DNA of 64,000 bases from Mucilaginibacter aquatilis (GCF_009755275.1 NZ_WQLA01000001.1:310001-374000), one strand, 5' to 3'; numbered from the stretch's first letter, positions 1-10,215 are shown. Numbers and translations are program-made. Notes: generated by a model not told the origin, from the sequence alone.

Positions 1-1
1 T

Positions 2-2128
2 GCCGGCATGAGTCAGTTGGCCGGTTACATTGCTGATGGCGCAATGGCTTTTTTACGTGCCGAGTGGAAAGTGCTGAGCTACTTTGCCGTAATTGCCGTT
101 GTGTTGTTAGTATGGTCGGGCACCACGGTCGAAAATTCAAGCCCCGTAATTGCCGTATCGTTTATTATCGGGGCATTTCTTTCGGCATTTGCAGGCTATT
201 TAGGTATGCGTATTGCTACCAAAGCTAACGTGCGCACAACCGAGGCGGCAAAAACCAGTTTAGCTAAAGCCTTAAAAGTTTCTTTTACCGGCGGCACCGT
301 GATGGGCCTTGGCGTTGCCGGATTAGCTGTATTAGGTTTAGGTTCGCTGTTCATCTTATTTTACCATATATATGTGGTTAAAACAGGCGGCAGTGTAAAT
401 GGAGAGGCCATGTCAAAAGCGTTGGAGGTGCTGGCAGGATTTTCACTGGGAGCCGAATCAATTGCGTTGTTTGCCCGTGTAGGCGGCGGTATCTATACCA
501 AAGCGGCCGATGTAGGCGCCGACCTTGTTGGAAAGGTTGAAGCCGGTATACCTGAAGATGACGTACGCAACCCCGCTACCATTGCCGACAATGTTGGCGA
601 CAACGTAGGCGACGTGGCCGGAATGGGTGCCGATCTATTTGGCTCCTATGTAGCCACCATTCTTGCCACCATGGTATTAGGGAGGGAAATAGTATCGGCA
701 GATAATTTTGGCGGTATTGCGCCTGTGCTTTTACCAATGGTTATAGCAGGGTTAGGTTTGTTGTTTTCAATTGTGAGTGCATCGTTTGTACGCATTAGCA
801 AGGAGACTGATAGTGTGCAAAAAGCTTTGAACCTGGGCAACTGGTCGTCAATATTTTTAACGGCAATAGCTACCTTTTTTGTAGTAAACTGGATGCTGCC
901 CGAAGGCTCCTTTCACCTGGTGCGCGATGAAGATGCAAACGGCGCCGTTAAAGCGGGCGCATTGGTGTTTGATAAAACCGGCGTATTCCTTTCCATTGTA
1001 GTGGGCTTAATAGTTGGCACACTTATGTCAATTATAACAGAGTATTACACCGCAATGGGTAAAAGACCCGTTTTAAGCATTATCAGGCAATCATCAACAG
1101 GGCATGCCACCAATATAATAGGAGGCCTGGCAGTAGGTATGGAATCTACGGTGCTGCCAATTATTGTGCTGGCAGCAGGCATATTTGGCTCCTACCATTT
1201 TGCAGGACTATATGGTGTGGCAATCGCCGCGGCAGGCATGATGGCAACCACCGCCATGCAACTGGCAATTGACGCCTTCGGACCAATTGCCGATAACGCA
1301 GGTGGCATAGCCGAAATGAATCAGTTACCCGAAGAAGTACGTCATCGAACCGACAACCTGGATGCTGTGGGCAATACCACCGCTGCAACAGGTAAAGGGT
1401 TTGCCATTGCATCGGCAGCGCTTACATCACTTGCCTTGTTTGCGGCATTTGTGGGTGTGGCGGGCATTGAGCATATAGATATATATAAGGCCGATGTACT
1501 GGCCGGGCTTTTTGTGGGCGGCATGATACCGTTCATTTTTTCGGCGCTTGCAATATCGGCTGTGGGCAGGGCAGCTATGGCCATGGTTGAGGAGGTACGC
1601 CGACAGTTTAGGGAAATTCCGGGTATTATGGAATACAAGGCCAAACCCGAGTATGACAAATGTGTGGCAATCTCAACCAAAGCTTCCATACGTGAAATGA
1701 TTGCACCGGGCTTAATTGCACTTATTACACCTATTATTATAGGCTTTGCTTTTGGGCCTGAAGTTTTGGGCGGGCTATTGGCTGGTGTAACAGTATCGGG
1801 AGTATTGATGGGTATTTTTCAGAGCAATGCAGGTGGCGCATGGGATAACGTCAAAAAGTCATTTGAAAAGGGCGTTGAAATAAACGGCGAAATGTTCTAT
1901 AAAAAATCCGAACCGCACAAAGCATCGGTAACAGGCGATACCGTGGGCGACCCATTCAAAGACACCTCAGGCCCTTCAATGAATATCTTGATTAAGCTGA
2001 TGTCAATAGTATCATTGGTGATTGCGCCCCACCTTAATCATGAGACCAATGTAAACAGCCGCATTCAAAAAGATCTGAACACGCAAAGCAGCACAAAACA
2101 CACTGTTATCCATAATAAACATATTTAA
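2..2128 (+). CDS. hppA: Membrane-bound ion-translocating pyrophosphatase (5' partial)
   Basis: Hydrolyses pyrophosphate and pumps H+ and/or Na+ across the inner membrane. The reading frame is open to the window edge, and the first visible residues ([15 protein letters not shown]) match a point about 35-40 residues inside the family, so the true start lies upstream. About 14-16 hydrophobic segments are visible. The catalytic loop motif [11 protein letters not shown] is followed by [22 protein letters not shown]. The later [11 protein letters not shown] motif has Ala where K+-independent enzymes carry Lys, so a K+-dependent enzyme is inferred; H+ versus Na+ specificity cannot be decided by eye. 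A strong terminator follows, so it appears to end its transcription unit. Confidence 0.96.
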   Translation, partial: AGMSQLAGYIADGAMAFLRAEWKVLSYFAVIAVVLLVWSGTTVENSSPVIAVSFIIGAFLSAFAGYLGMRIATKANVRTTEAAKTSLAKALKVSFTGGTVMGLGVAGLAVLGLGSLFILFYHIYVVKTGGSVNGEAMSKALEVLAGFSLGAESIALFARVGGGIYTKAADVGADLVGKVEAGIPEDDVRNPATIADNVGDNVGDVAGMGADLFGSYVATILATMVLGREIVSADNFGGIAPVLLPMVIAGLGLLFSIVSASFVRISKETDSVQKALNLGNWSSIFLTAIATFFVVNWMLPEGSFHLVRDEDANGAVKAGALVFDKTGVFLSIVVGLIVGTLMSIITEYYTAMGKRPVLSIIRQSSTGHATNIIGGLAVGMESTVLPIIVLAAGIFGSYHFAGLYGVAIAAAGMMATTAMQLAIDAFGPIADNAGGIAEMNQLPEEVRHRTDNLDAVGNTTAATGKGFAIASAALTSLALFAAFVGVAGIEHIDIYKADVLAGLFVGGMIPFIFSALAISAVGRAAMAMVEEVRRQFREIPGIMEYKAKPEYDKCVAISTKASIREMIAPGLIALITPIIIGFAFGPEVLGGLLAGVTVSGVLMGIFQSNAGGAWDNVKKSFEKGVEINGEMFYKKSEPHKASVTGDTVGDPFKDTSGPSMNILIKLMSIVSLVIAPHLNHETNVNSRIQKDLNTQSSTKHTVIHNKHI

Positions 2129-2131
2129 TTA

Positions 2132-2158
2132 AAGAAGGGGCTTAACAGGCCCCTTCTT
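2132..2158 (+). terminator. Rho-independent terminator after hppA
   Basis: Perfect 10-bp inverted repeat (arm AAGAAGGGGC) with a 7-nt loop, followed by a short T-run, 4 nt after the hppA stop codon. Confidence 0.85.
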
Positions 2159-2320
2159 CATTTTGATATTATCAATTTCATTTAGTAGGTTTGTTTTATA
2201 CGCTGATGCTAGTTGCATTAAACGTTTGGAAGGTTACTGCACCTCTTGTTGCAAACTTCCGCAAACTTAACCAATTGTAACTTAAGGGCGCTTTTGCCCG
2301 GGCTCTAATTTTATTGATTA

Positions 2321-2872
2321 ATGATCCTATTCGGAAGAGTAAGGATGCTATTGTTGCGCACAATTGCGTACCTGATAGACAGTTTTATATTGTTTATACT
2401 TGTTATAGCAGGCTTTCAGTCGTTTTTGTTAATTACAGGCTTGCACCCCTTCATTGGCCGTCACTTGTATAGCATAAGCGGTAATGAATTACACATATGG
2501 CTGTTTGCTTCTATTATTATTCCGGTATACATGTATTTTGTAACCATGTTTAACACCAGGGCTCAGGCAACTCTGGGCATGCGAGCCGCGCGGTTACAAA
2601 TTAATACGACAGGGCGCATTGGCATTGGCGGCGCCATGCTCAGAGCACTTATTATGCTTGTGCCCTGGGAGCTTACACATATAGCATTAAGCTATCCTAA
2701 ACCATTTTGGGTAGCTCATCACCTCCAAAGTCCGCTTTTATACATTGCGTTGAGCTTAACCGGCATATATTGGCTGTTGCCGCTGCTTAATTTGCATGGA
2801 AAAAGCATTCATGACTTCATTACAGGCACAATTATTATACGATGGCACATGCCTCCAACCAAAAAGCCGTAA
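2321..2872 (+). CDS. RDD family membrane protein
   Basis: A 183-residue inner-membrane protein of the RDD family (Pfam RDD). The N-terminal LLRTIAYLIDSF segment carries the family's Arg and Asp, the central TLGMRAARLQI matches the conserved TxGkrxxxl block, and the C-terminal GKSIHDFITGT matches the final Asp-containing motif. Four hydrophobic segments are visible. Function is unknown for most members; some have been linked to Na+ or metal transport. An alternative start at the Met at 2345 would remove eight residues that look less conserved. It is separated from hppA by a terminator and stands alone. Confidence 0.85.
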   Translation: MILFGRVRMLLLRTIAYLIDSFILFILVIAGFQSFLLITGLHPFIGRHLYSISGNELHIWLFASIIIPVYMYFVTMFNTRAQATLGMRAARLQINTTGRIGIGGAMLRALIMLVPWELTHIALSYPKPFWVAHHLQSPLLYIALSLTGIYWLLPLLNLHGKSIHDFITGTIIIRWHMPPTKKP

Positions 2873-2981
2873 TTTTTATTTTACAAAGCCTCTGAAACGC
2901 CATTTTCTTTATAATACCGAGAAAATTGAGTACGTTTGGAGGTAATTTTTATTAGACTATTGTAGAAACAACTATTCTGAA

Positions 2982-4466
2982 ATGCGATTTAAGAAACCTT
3001 TGGATGTTTTGCTCAAAGAAGCCTCTGCCACCGGCGAAGGCTCACTGAAGCGTACACTAACCAGCTTTAACCTCGTGGCCTTAGGGATAGGTGCCATTAT
3101 TGGTGCCGGCTTGTTCTCACTTACCGGTTTGGCGGCTGCCAACAATGCCGGTCCTGCTGTTACTATTTCGTTTATGATTGGCGCCATAGGCTGTGCTTTT
3201 GCAGGCCTTTGCTACGCAGAATTTGCCAGCATGATTCCGATTGCCGGTAGTGCGTACACTTATTCATACGCTACCATGGGCGAATTTATGGCCTGGGTAA
3301 TAGGCTGGGATCTGATACTGGAATATGCTTTGGGCGCTGCAACGGTTTCTATAAGCTGGTCGCAATACCTTGTTAAATTCCTACATTACTTTGATATAAC
3401 TATACCTCCGCAGCTTACCATGTCGCCGTGGGAAACCGTGACGCTTGCCGATGGCACTGTTGTAAGCGGCATGATGAATTTACCTGCGGTATTTATTATT
3501 ATTTGTCTTTCGTTACTACTTATTCGTGGTACAAGAGAATCTGCTTTCATCAACAATCTTCTTGTTGTTTTAAAGGTTGCTGTTGTTTTGGTGTTCATCG
3601 CAGTGGGCTGGGGATACATTAACCCTGCTAACCATGTGCCTTATATTCCGGAAAATACCGGAAAATTTGGCGAGTTTGGCTGGTCTGGCGTACTACGTGC
3701 TTCGGGCTTGGTGTTCTTTGCCTTTATTGGCTTTGATGCGGTGTCAACTGCTGCGCAGGAAGCTAAAAATCCAAAAGTAGGTATGCCTGTAGGTATCATT
3801 GGTTCATTAGTTATATGTACTATACTTTACGTGTTGTTTTCGCACGTTATGACCGGTGTAGCTAACTACAAAGAATTTAAAGACAGCGCTGCACCTGTGG
3901 CGGTTGCTATTGCCAAAACGCCTTATGCCTGGTTGCAAAAAGCAATCATTGTTGCCATACTTGCCGGTTATACTTCGGTTATACTGGTTATGCTTATGGG
4001 TCAGTCACGTATATTTTATACCATGTCAAAAGACGGATTGGTTCCTAAAGCGTTTTCAAACCTACACCGCAAGTTTCAAACTCCTTATAAATCAAACTTG
4101 TTATTTGCAGGTTTTGTGAGCTTATTCGGTGCCTTTGTACCGGTTAGGGTTGTGGGTGAAATGGTATCAATAGGTACGTTGTTTGCTTTCGTACTGGTAT
4201 GTGTTGGTGTATTGGTAATCAGAAAAACCGATCCTCAACTTCCAAGACCTTTCAAAACACCTTGGGTACCGTTTGTTCCTGTTATGGGTGTAATTATATG
4301 CGTTATAATGATGCTTGCCCTACCCGCCGATACCTGGTTAAGGCTTGCCGGCTGGATGCTTTTAGGCCTAATTATTTACCTGGTATACGGCAAAAAACAC
4401 TCAGTTATACGCAACCAGGGTAACTCGGTAACGTTAGACCCGCCCACTACTCCGTTTACAAAATAA
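2982..4466 (+). CDS. APC-superfamily amino acid permease (cationic amino acid transporter-like)
   Basis: A 494-residue secondary transporter of the amino acid-polyamine-organocation superfamily, closest by eye to the bacterial CAT/YfnA group that takes up cationic or neutral amino acids. The first transmembrane segment has the unwound GIGAIIGAGLF motif that binds the substrate amino group. About 12-14 hydrophobic segments follow. The N-terminal tail (KPLDVLLKEA...SLKRTL) is typical of this group. The substrate cannot be decided from sequence alone. Monocistronic, with a strong terminator 24 nt downstream. Confidence 0.9.
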   Translation: MRFKKPLDVLLKEASATGEGSLKRTLTSFNLVALGIGAIIGAGLFSLTGLAAANNAGPAVTISFMIGAIGCAFAGLCYAEFASMIPIAGSAYTYSYATMGEFMAWVIGWDLILEYALGAATVSISWSQYLVKFLHYFDITIPPQLTMSPWETVTLADGTVVSGMMNLPAVFIIICLSLLLIRGTRESAFINNLLVVLKVAVVLVFIAVGWGYINPANHVPYIPENTGKFGEFGWSGVLRASGLVFFAFIGFDAVSTAAQEAKNPKVGMPVGIIGSLVICTILYVLFSHVMTGVANYKEFKDSAAPVAVAIAKTPYAWLQKAIIVAILAGYTSVILVMLMGQSRIFYTMSKDGLVPKAFSNLHRKFQTPYKSNLLFAGFVSLFGAFVPVRVVGEMVSIGTLFAFVLVCVGVLVIRKTDPQLPRPFKTPWVPFVPVMGVIICVIMMLALPADTWLRLAGWMLLGLIIYLVYGKKHSVIRNQGNSVTLDPPTTPFTK

Positions 4467-4490
4467 TTGTATAATTTTTTATCAAAAAAA

Positions 4491-4513
4491 GGTTCTGCTA
4501 TATAAGCAGAACC
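4491..4513 (+). terminator. Rho-independent terminator after the APC permease
   Basis: Perfect 9-bp inverted repeat (GGTTCTGCT/AGCAGAACC) with a 5-nt loop, preceded by an A-run and followed by a T-run. Confidence 0.9.
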
Positions 4514-4571
4514 TTTTTTACTTTTAATCCTTTTGTTTACCGTAACCAATACATAAACGTGCGAACAAGGG

Positions 4572-5798
4572 ATGAAGGCTGATAAAAATTTATGGATACT
4601 GGTGCTGATTTGCGTAATCAACTCCATGGGTTTTGGCATCATTGTACCCTTACTGTATGACTATGGAAAAAAGTTTGGCCTTAATGAGCAAACCATAGGC
4701 ATACTAACTGCCTCATTTTCGGTAGCACAGTTTTTTGCTACACCACTGTTAGGGGGCCTTTCTGATAAATGGGGCCGCAAACCACTGCTGGCCATTAGCC
4801 TGGCCGGAACCTGTATTTCGTTCTTAATTTTCGCCTTTGCACAAAACCTCGTTATGCTTTTTGCCGCACGAATTTTAGATGGCATTACCGGCGGGAACAT
4901 ATCTGTTGCGCAGGCAATGGTGTCTGACAAATCAACTGATGAAGATCGAGCTAAGAAATTCGGTATTCTGAGCTCGGCGTTTGGGTTTGGTTTTGTGATT
5001 GGGCCGGCTTTAGGGGGCTTACTCAGTAAATTCGGCATGCAGATTCCCTTTTACTTTGCTGCAGGCATAGCGCTTATTGGAGCGCTTTGCAGCACGTTTA
5101 TATTAAAAGAGACAAAAGAAAAAGTTGCTAAAAGCAGCAAACCAGAAAACGCTAATGATAAGCAGCAGACCGCCGACAGTAAACATCATGAATTTACATT
5201 TGCATCCCTTGTTACTGCGTTGAAAATGCCGGTTATAGGAACTGCGGTCTTAACGGGCTTTTTACTTACTACCGCGCAATTTGTAATGATACTTGGCTTT
5301 CAAACCTTTTCGGCAGATGTGTTAAAAATTAAACCTACACAGATTGGTTTGCTTTATGCAGGCTTTGGGGTAACAGGCATAATTATGCAATTATTGGTGC
5401 CGTTTGTAACCAGGCAAATTTCATCTAAATCATTAATACTACTGCTATCTACCGTCTTATGCATGGCTGCCATGTTGTTTACAGGGTTTACAGGCGCTAT
5501 CATTCCGTTTGCATGCGGACTGTTTGTTTATGGCCTTTTTAATGGTTTAAGAGGCCCTATGCTCAACGCTATCATCGCAAACCATAACGATGATAACCGG
5601 CAAGGTGAAATTTTAGGCGTCAACCAATCTTATGCGTCGTTAGGGCAAACCCTGGGCCCTGTTTTAGCAGGATTGATAACGGTTGTATCGGTACATGCAG
5701 TCTTCTTTTTATCGGCATTTTTTATTTTGACGGGCTTTTTGCTTACCTTTCGCTTAAGAGCCAAAGAGAAACAAAACGCCTCAGTAAGCCATGCTTGA
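4572..5798 (+). CDS. MFS transporter, TetA-like drug exporter family
   Basis: A 408-residue major facilitator with about 12 transmembrane segments and a charged central loop (around residues 180-210, rich in Lys, Ser and Gln). The segment-2/3 loop carries motif A (GGLSDKWGRKPLL), and segment 5 carries the antiporter motif C-like GFGFVIGPALGG, which places it with drug:H+ antiporters of the TetA/Bcr type. The substrate is unknown. The last eight bases overlap the start of the downstream marC-family gene, implying translational coupling. Confidence 0.88.
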   Translation: MKADKNLWILVLICVINSMGFGIIVPLLYDYGKKFGLNEQTIGILTASFSVAQFFATPLLGGLSDKWGRKPLLAISLAGTCISFLIFAFAQNLVMLFAARILDGITGGNISVAQAMVSDKSTDEDRAKKFGILSSAFGFGFVIGPALGGLLSKFGMQIPFYFAAGIALIGALCSTFILKETKEKVAKSSKPENANDKQQTADSKHHEFTFASLVTALKMPVIGTAVLTGFLLTTAQFVMILGFQTFSADVLKIKPTQIGLLYAGFGVTGIIMQLLVPFVTRQISSKSLILLLSTVLCMAAMLFTGFTGAIIPFACGLFVYGLFNGLRGPMLNAIIANHNDDNRQGEILGVNQSYASLGQTLGPVLAGLITVVSVHAVFFLSAFFILTGFLLTFRLRAKEKQNASVSHA

Positions 5799-6369
5799 TA
5801 TTTTCGACCCACGACAAATTTTGTCGGTAACCATGATTTTATTTGCCATTATTGATATTTTGGGTACCATACCCATCATTATTGATTTGAGGCAACGTGC
5901 GGGTCACATCGAATCTGAAAAGGCAGCTTTCACTGTTTTGGTTCTCATGATAGTCTTCCTTTTTGTGGGCGAAGAACTATTAAAAATTATTGGTCTTGAC
6001 ATATCCTCGTTTGCCATTGCAGGCTCGCTGGTAATATTCATCATTGCCATGGAGATGATTTTAGGCATTAAGTTTTTTAAAGAGGATGATCACATCCCGG
6101 CAACCGTTTCCATTGTTCCGCTGGCTTTTCCGCTTATTGCCGGTGCCGGCACCATGACTACCCTGCTCTCACTTAAATCGCAGTATGCTACAGCTAACAT
6201 AATTGTGGGCATTACCCTTAATACTGTTATTGTTTACGTGGTGCTCAAGAACGTAAAGCTGCTTGAACAGCTCTTGGGAAAAACCGGACTGGGCGTGCTA
6301 CGTAAAGCTTTTGGTATTATACTACTGGCAATTGCTATCAAACTATTCAGAAGTAATAGCGGGTTGTGA
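5791..6369 (+). CDS. MarC family integral membrane protein
   Basis: A 192-residue protein with six hydrophobic segments matching the MarC/UPF0056 family (FAIIDILGTIPI near the N-terminus, FPLIAGAGTMTTLLSL in the middle). Despite the name, E. coli MarC was shown not to determine multiple-antibiotic resistance and its function is unknown. The ATG lies inside the last codons of the MFS gene (8-nt overlap), so the two are probably co-expressed. It ends 19 nt from the end of the convergent TRIC-like gene. Confidence 0.9.
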   Translation: MLDIFDPRQILSVTMILFAIIDILGTIPIIIDLRQRAGHIESEKAAFTVLVLMIVFLFVGEELLKIIGLDISSFAIAGSLVIFIIAMEMILGIKFFKEDDHIPATVSIVPLAFPLIAGAGTMTTLLSLKSQYATANIIVGITLNTVIVYVVLKNVKLLEQLLGKTGLGVLRKAFGIILLAIAIKLFRSNSGL

Positions 6370-6388
6370 GAGGGCTCCGCTTTAACGA

Positions 6389-6994
6389 TTACCTTACCGG
6401 CAACTTCCAGCCATATACTACTGCCAAAATTCGCATACCGCATATGCATATGATAGCTACCAAACGGGCAATGTTGGCATCTAAAAACTGCATAAGGCTC
6501 AAATAAAGCATCCCTCCTATTATACAAGCCGTTGCATATAACTCCTTACGCCTAAAAATGGTGGGGATATTATTAAGCAACACATCGCGCAATACACCAC
6601 CAAAGCAACCGGTTATAGTACCTAGCATAACGCATACCACGGGGTTGAGTCCGGCATCCAAACCTTTTTGCATACCAATAATGGTAAATAGTCCAAGCCC
6701 CAGCGCATCAAAAAGGAATAGTGTTGTTTTGAAGTTTTTGATATACTTTTTAAAAAAGATGGCGGCAAGCGCCGTACCCAATATAATAAGCGCATCATTC
6801 ATATTGCGCATCCAGGTTACAGGGGTGTAACCAATAAGCACATCGCGCAGGGTACCGCCACCTATGGCAGTTACAAAAGCTATTACCAGCACGCCGAACA
6901 CATCCAGCCGCTTTTGCATAGCCGAAAATGCACCCGATATGGTAAATGCTACCGTGCCGAGTAGTTCGATGATGATCTCTTCGTTAAGTTTCAC
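6389..6994 (-). CDS. TRIC-like cation channel family protein (UPF0126/YadS)
   Basis: A 201-residue membrane protein with seven hydrophobic segments and the duplicated glycine-rich motif of the bacterial TRIC family: IGGGTLRDVL in the first half and GCFGGVLRDVL in the second. Prokaryotic TRIC proteins form trimeric K+-permeable channels. The start is GTG, 3 nt after the stop codon of the VWA protein gene upstream, so the two are almost certainly co-transcribed. Residue spacing of the two repeats looks normal. Confidence 0.9.
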   Translation of the reverse strand: MKLNEEIIIELLGTVAFTISGAFSAMQKRLDVFGVLVIAFVTAIGGGTLRDVLIGYTPVTWMRNMNDALIILGTALAAIFFKKYIKNFKTTLFLFDALGLGLFTIIGMQKGLDAGLNPVVCVMLGTITGCFGGVLRDVLLNNIPTIFRRKELYATACIIGGMLYLSLMQFLDANIARLVAIICICGMRILAVVYGWKLPVR

Positions 6995-6997
6995 CTA

Positions 6998-9088
6998 TTA
7001 CACTTCTCCTTCCCGCTTGCGTAACAGCCACTCCGTGCTCAACAGCACAAGTATAAATATGAAAAGCCATTTGCTATCTATAAGGTCACTGTAGCGCTGA
7101 TCATCGTACACAACGGTCTTAATGTTATCATTCTTTTTAATAAGTTCTGTCAGCTGGTTCAACTGCGAGGGCTGCAGCATTCGTGCGCCCGATTGTTTGG
7201 CAATACCATACAGTAACCGATGATTGGCGGTGCTTTGCCTGCTCTCGAGGTTGAGCGGCTTTATGGTAAATTGTCCTTTTACGGTAAACGGCTGTTTGCC
7301 CCATTGTGTGTTAGCGGCATAACTATAGTTGCCTACGGGCAGTGTACCAGCATTTAGCTGGTAACTTTGAGCAGTACGGCTAAATAAAAAGCTAAATTTT
7401 TTTCCGTTACTATTTTTGATATTGATGTTTACATCGGGCGTATTCACAAGTTGCAAGGCGTCATTGTACAGCTCGGCATTAAGCAAAACGCTTTCGCCTT
7501 CATCAAACACATTTTTGCCGGCGTAAGCTCTAAAACGTTGCCGGTTAGCGTTAGCAGTAAGATACTGTATGCTCTGGCTTAGCAGCTCCTCCAAGGCACT
7601 ATGATTGCCAAAAGTTTCAAATTCGGCTAAATTCCAACGCCATAAACCCTCTCCCGCCAGTGTGGCTGTTCTGCGGCCATTACTTTCATTGAATGCCATA
7701 AGCGGAAAGTCGGTATTTACGTTACCAATGCGCTGCTTAAGCAGCACTGATGAGCCCGATGCCGCACCATAATTACCAAACGGCGACAGTAAGGGCGGAA
7801 GGCGATTGAGCTTACTTAAAGTTGAATCGGTAAGGGTAAAAAGGGAAAAGTCTTTTGCAGGCTGGGCAAATGTTTCCTGCACATCAGTACGCCCGGCAAT
7901 TATACGGATAGTATTTTGCGCCTGATTAAAGTCAATCATATCGCTTTGTGCACCACAGATATACCATAACGGCACCTTGCTATCCCCAGTAAAGCTTTTA
8001 AGGGCTATATGATCAGATGGGGTGATTTGATAGAGAATGATAAGTCCGTAATCGGCCAAACTCAATGAAGACAACTTATCGGTTTGTACCGCTTTTAACT
8101 CGTAGTTGCGGTTGCGCTCCACCAGCTGCTTTATAACGCTCACATCAGGATGAGGGGCCGCATAGACAAGCAATATCTTTTGCCGTGCATCTAACACCTC
8201 AATGTAAACAGTCTCGGCATTATTATCGGTTGAGAGCTCATTCGTAACCGGAGCCAGCTTAATCGCAAACTGATGCACCCCTTTTTTATCAGCTGTTAAT
8301 TTTACCGGTATTACTTTACGAAATGCAGGCGAATTAACTGGTATGTTTTGGGTGTACACAACACGGCCATCTTCGGCAACAGTAAGGCGCAGCGTTTCGC
8401 CCTGGCTTTGATACGCCTCGGCAAGCACCTCCATTATAAAATCATTACCTAAGTAAGCGGTTTTATTGTAGTTTATGTTGCTTATCAGTAAATCGCGCCG
8501 CGGAATGGTATCGCCCAGTGCTATGGTGTAAATGCTTGTTTTAAGATTCCGTGCTTCGTATTGCGGATCGGTACCCTGATTATACAAACCATCAGTTGCC
8601 AGTATTATTGCCCCGATATTTTGATTTACGAAGCGCTCATTAAGCTGACGCATGGCTGCCGCTATATTGGTTTGCTTACCTTTGTTATTGGTTATAAGGC
8701 CCTGATGAAGGTTGCTGTCAAAATTAAATTCGCGTACATCGTAATCAGTGCCTAGTTGTCTTTTGAGGCCTGCTAAGCGGCTATTAAAATCTTTTAAATT
8801 GAAGCCTCGAGGTTTGAAACTATTAATTGATGAAGAATTATCCTGCGCAATTAATACAAGTGGTTTTTGAGGCTGATAAGAAACTGATTTTACAAGCGGC
8901 GATACAAGCAAGAACGCAATAATAGTTACTGCAACCGCACGTAATGCGGCAAGGCCCCAACGCGCTTTACTATCAAGAGTAACCGGGCTACGGTACAGCA
9001 ACCAGGCATAAAGTACCCCCAGCAGCAAACACAAAGGCGTATACCATCCCGAAACGGTTCCCCATGTTATTGAAAACAAAAACAGCAT
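6998..9088 (-). CDS. VWA-domain membrane protein
   Basis: A 696-residue inner-membrane protein of unknown function. Two hydrophobic segments lie at the N-terminus (residues ~5-30 and ~42-65). A von Willebrand factor A-like domain follows, with a MIDAS motif DNSSS near residue 84 and the typical TDGLYNQG...IYTIALGDT end. A long extracytoplasmic region includes a possible glutamine-amidotransferase-like fold, and a C-terminal transmembrane segment precedes LLRKREGEV. The architecture resembles BatA-like and gliding-associated uncharacterised Bacteroidota proteins. The start codon lies inside a perfect hairpin (9080-9112). Followed at 3 nt by the TRIC-like gene. Confidence 0.8.
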   Translation of the reverse strand: MLFLFSITWGTVSGWYTPLCLLLGVLYAWLLYRSPVTLDSKARWGLAALRAVAVTIIAFLLVSPLVKSVSYQPQKPLVLIAQDNSSSINSFKPRGFNLKDFNSRLAGLKRQLGTDYDVREFNFDSNLHQGLITNNKGKQTNIAAAMRQLNERFVNQNIGAIILATDGLYNQGTDPQYEARNLKTSIYTIALGDTIPRRDLLISNINYNKTAYLGNDFIMEVLAEAYQSQGETLRLTVAEDGRVVYTQNIPVNSPAFRKVIPVKLTADKKGVHQFAIKLAPVTNELSTDNNAETVYIEVLDARQKILLVYAAPHPDVSVIKQLVERNRNYELKAVQTDKLSSLSLADYGLIILYQITPSDHIALKSFTGDSKVPLWYICGAQSDMIDFNQAQNTIRIIAGRTDVQETFAQPAKDFSLFTLTDSTLSKLNRLPPLLSPFGNYGAASGSSVLLKQRIGNVNTDFPLMAFNESNGRRTATLAGEGLWRWNLAEFETFGNHSALEELLSQSIQYLTANANRQRFRAYAGKNVFDEGESVLLNAELYNDALQLVNTPDVNINIKNSNGKKFSFLFSRTAQSYQLNAGTLPVGNYSYAANTQWGKQPFTVKGQFTIKPLNLESRQSTANHRLLYGIAKQSGARMLQPSQLNQLTELIKKNDNIKTVVYDDQRYSDLIDSKWLFIFILVLLSTEWLLRKREGEV

Positions 9089-9112
9089 ATCTGTATTCCA
9101 AATATGCTGTTT
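9080..9112 (-). terminator. Hairpin with T-tract overlapping the VWA gene start
   Basis: Perfect 11-bp inverted repeat (arm AAACAGCATAT) with an 11-nt loop, followed on the minus strand by TTTTTGTTTT. It is placed as a terminator for the upstream DUF3253 gene, but its 3' arm and T-tract also form the start codon and first codons of the VWA gene. The left side contains CATATTTG, a 7/8 match to the Bacteroidota -7 box. Confidence 0.6.
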
Positions 9113-9162
9113 TATTTTGATTTATTCATTTGGCCAGCGCAGTATCAATTGATAATGCTGAG

Positions 9163-9414
9163 CTAAACCTTGTTGATTTTTATACGGATAGGGCCTTTAA
9201 TATGGTTCACATCAACCGGCTTACCTTTTTGTGTAATGCTTACTCTGCCTTGTTGATGTAATACTATAGCAGCTTGCCTTACTTCCTCCATATGCTTACG
9301 CCAATGCGTATCGTACAGAGCACGCGCAACTTCAGATGGGCAAATCGTCTTATCGGCACCTCGTTCGGTGGCCATTGCCAGTACGGTATTGCTTATAATA
9401 TTTTCTTCACTCAT
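9163..9414 (-). CDS. DUF3253 domain protein
   Basis: An 83-residue cytoplasmic protein matching DUF3253: TICPSEVARALYDTHWRKHMEEVR, AAIVLHQQGRVSITQKG and a final GPIRIKI. The fold looks like a small winged helix; no function is established. The frame extends eight codons further upstream (to 9438), but the ATG at 9414 begins the conserved MSEEN region and is preferred. It lies downstream of fabG on the same strand and may be read through from it. Confidence 0.75.
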   Translation of the reverse strand: MSEENIISNTVLAMATERGADKTICPSEVARALYDTHWRKHMEEVRQAAIVLHQQGRVSITQKGKPVDVNHIKGPIRIKINKV

Positions 9415-9471
9415 CTTATTAAACAAGCAACAAAGCAATACGTATCCCGAACCTTGTACTCCTTATTCAAA

Positions 9472-10215
9472 TTAAGCCATACCACCATCAACCGAAATTA
9501 CTTGTCCGGTGATGTAAGTGCTCATGTCTGACGCCAAAAACACACAAGCGTTGGCGATGTCTTCAGTTTCGCCGGCACGTTTAAGCGGAATGTTTTGTGT
9601 CCAGCCTTCAACCACCTTAGGGTCCAAAACCTCGGTCATTTCGGTTTTGATGAAGCCAGGGGCAACCACATTGGTACGTATGTTACGTGAGCCTAACTCT
9701 TTAGCCATTGATTTAGAGAAACCAACAATACCAGCCTTTGAAGCGGCGTAATTACCCTGACCGGCGTTACCTTGTATACCAACTACCGAACTCATGTTGA
9801 TAAACACACCCTGGCGGGCTTTCATCATTATTTTAGAAGCAGCTTTGGTAACGTTAAAAATTGATTTAAGGTTAACGTTCAAAACCTCGTCCCATTGCTC
9901 CTCGGTCATGCGCATTAATAAACCGTCTTTCGTAATGCCGGCATTGTTTACCACAATATCAAGCTTACCAAAATCAGCAACAATATTGTTGATCAGTTTA
10001 TCGGCTTCATCAAATTTTGAAGCATCTGAGCGGTAACCTTTTACCTGGGTACCAAACGCCTGCAATTCCTGCTCTAAAGCCTGCCCTTTTTCAACAGATG
10101 ATAAATAGGTGAATGCAACGTTAGCACCTTGCTCTGCAAACTTTTCGGCAATTTTGCGACCTATACCTTTTGATGCTCCGGTGATGAGAGCGGTTTTTCC
10201 TTCTAATAATTTCAT
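9472..10215 (-). CDS. fabG: 3-oxoacyl-[acyl-carrier-protein] reductase
   Basis: NADPH-dependent reduction of 3-oxoacyl-ACP in fatty acid elongation; cytosolic tetramer. The 247-residue SDR protein has the Rossmann motif TGASKGIG (12-19), NNAG (90-93), catalytic Ser142/143, Tyr156 and Lys160, and the C-terminal GQVISVDGGMA signature. Length and motif spacing match FabG rather than a generic SDR; no acp or fabF lies nearby, so the role is assigned from sequence only. The intergenic region upstream contains a tract of 7-nt words. Confidence 0.93.
   Translation of the reverse strand: MKLLEGKTALITGASKGIGRKIAEKFAEQGANVAFTYLSSVEKGQALEQELQAFGTQVKGYRSDASKFDEADKLINNIVADFGKLDIVVNNAGITKDGLLMRMTEEQWDEVLNVNLKSIFNVTKAASKIMMKARQGVFINMSSVVGIQGNAGQGNYAASKAGIVGFSKSMAKELGSRNIRTNVVAPGFIKTEMTEVLDPKVVEGWTQNIPLKRAGETEDIANACVFLASDMSTYITGQVISVDGGMA

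Noticed and set aside
1342..1689. Antisense frame of 115 codons inside the pyrophosphatase gene
   Set aside because: Ala/Ser/Thr-rich composition is the mirror of the coding strand; no start context or motif.
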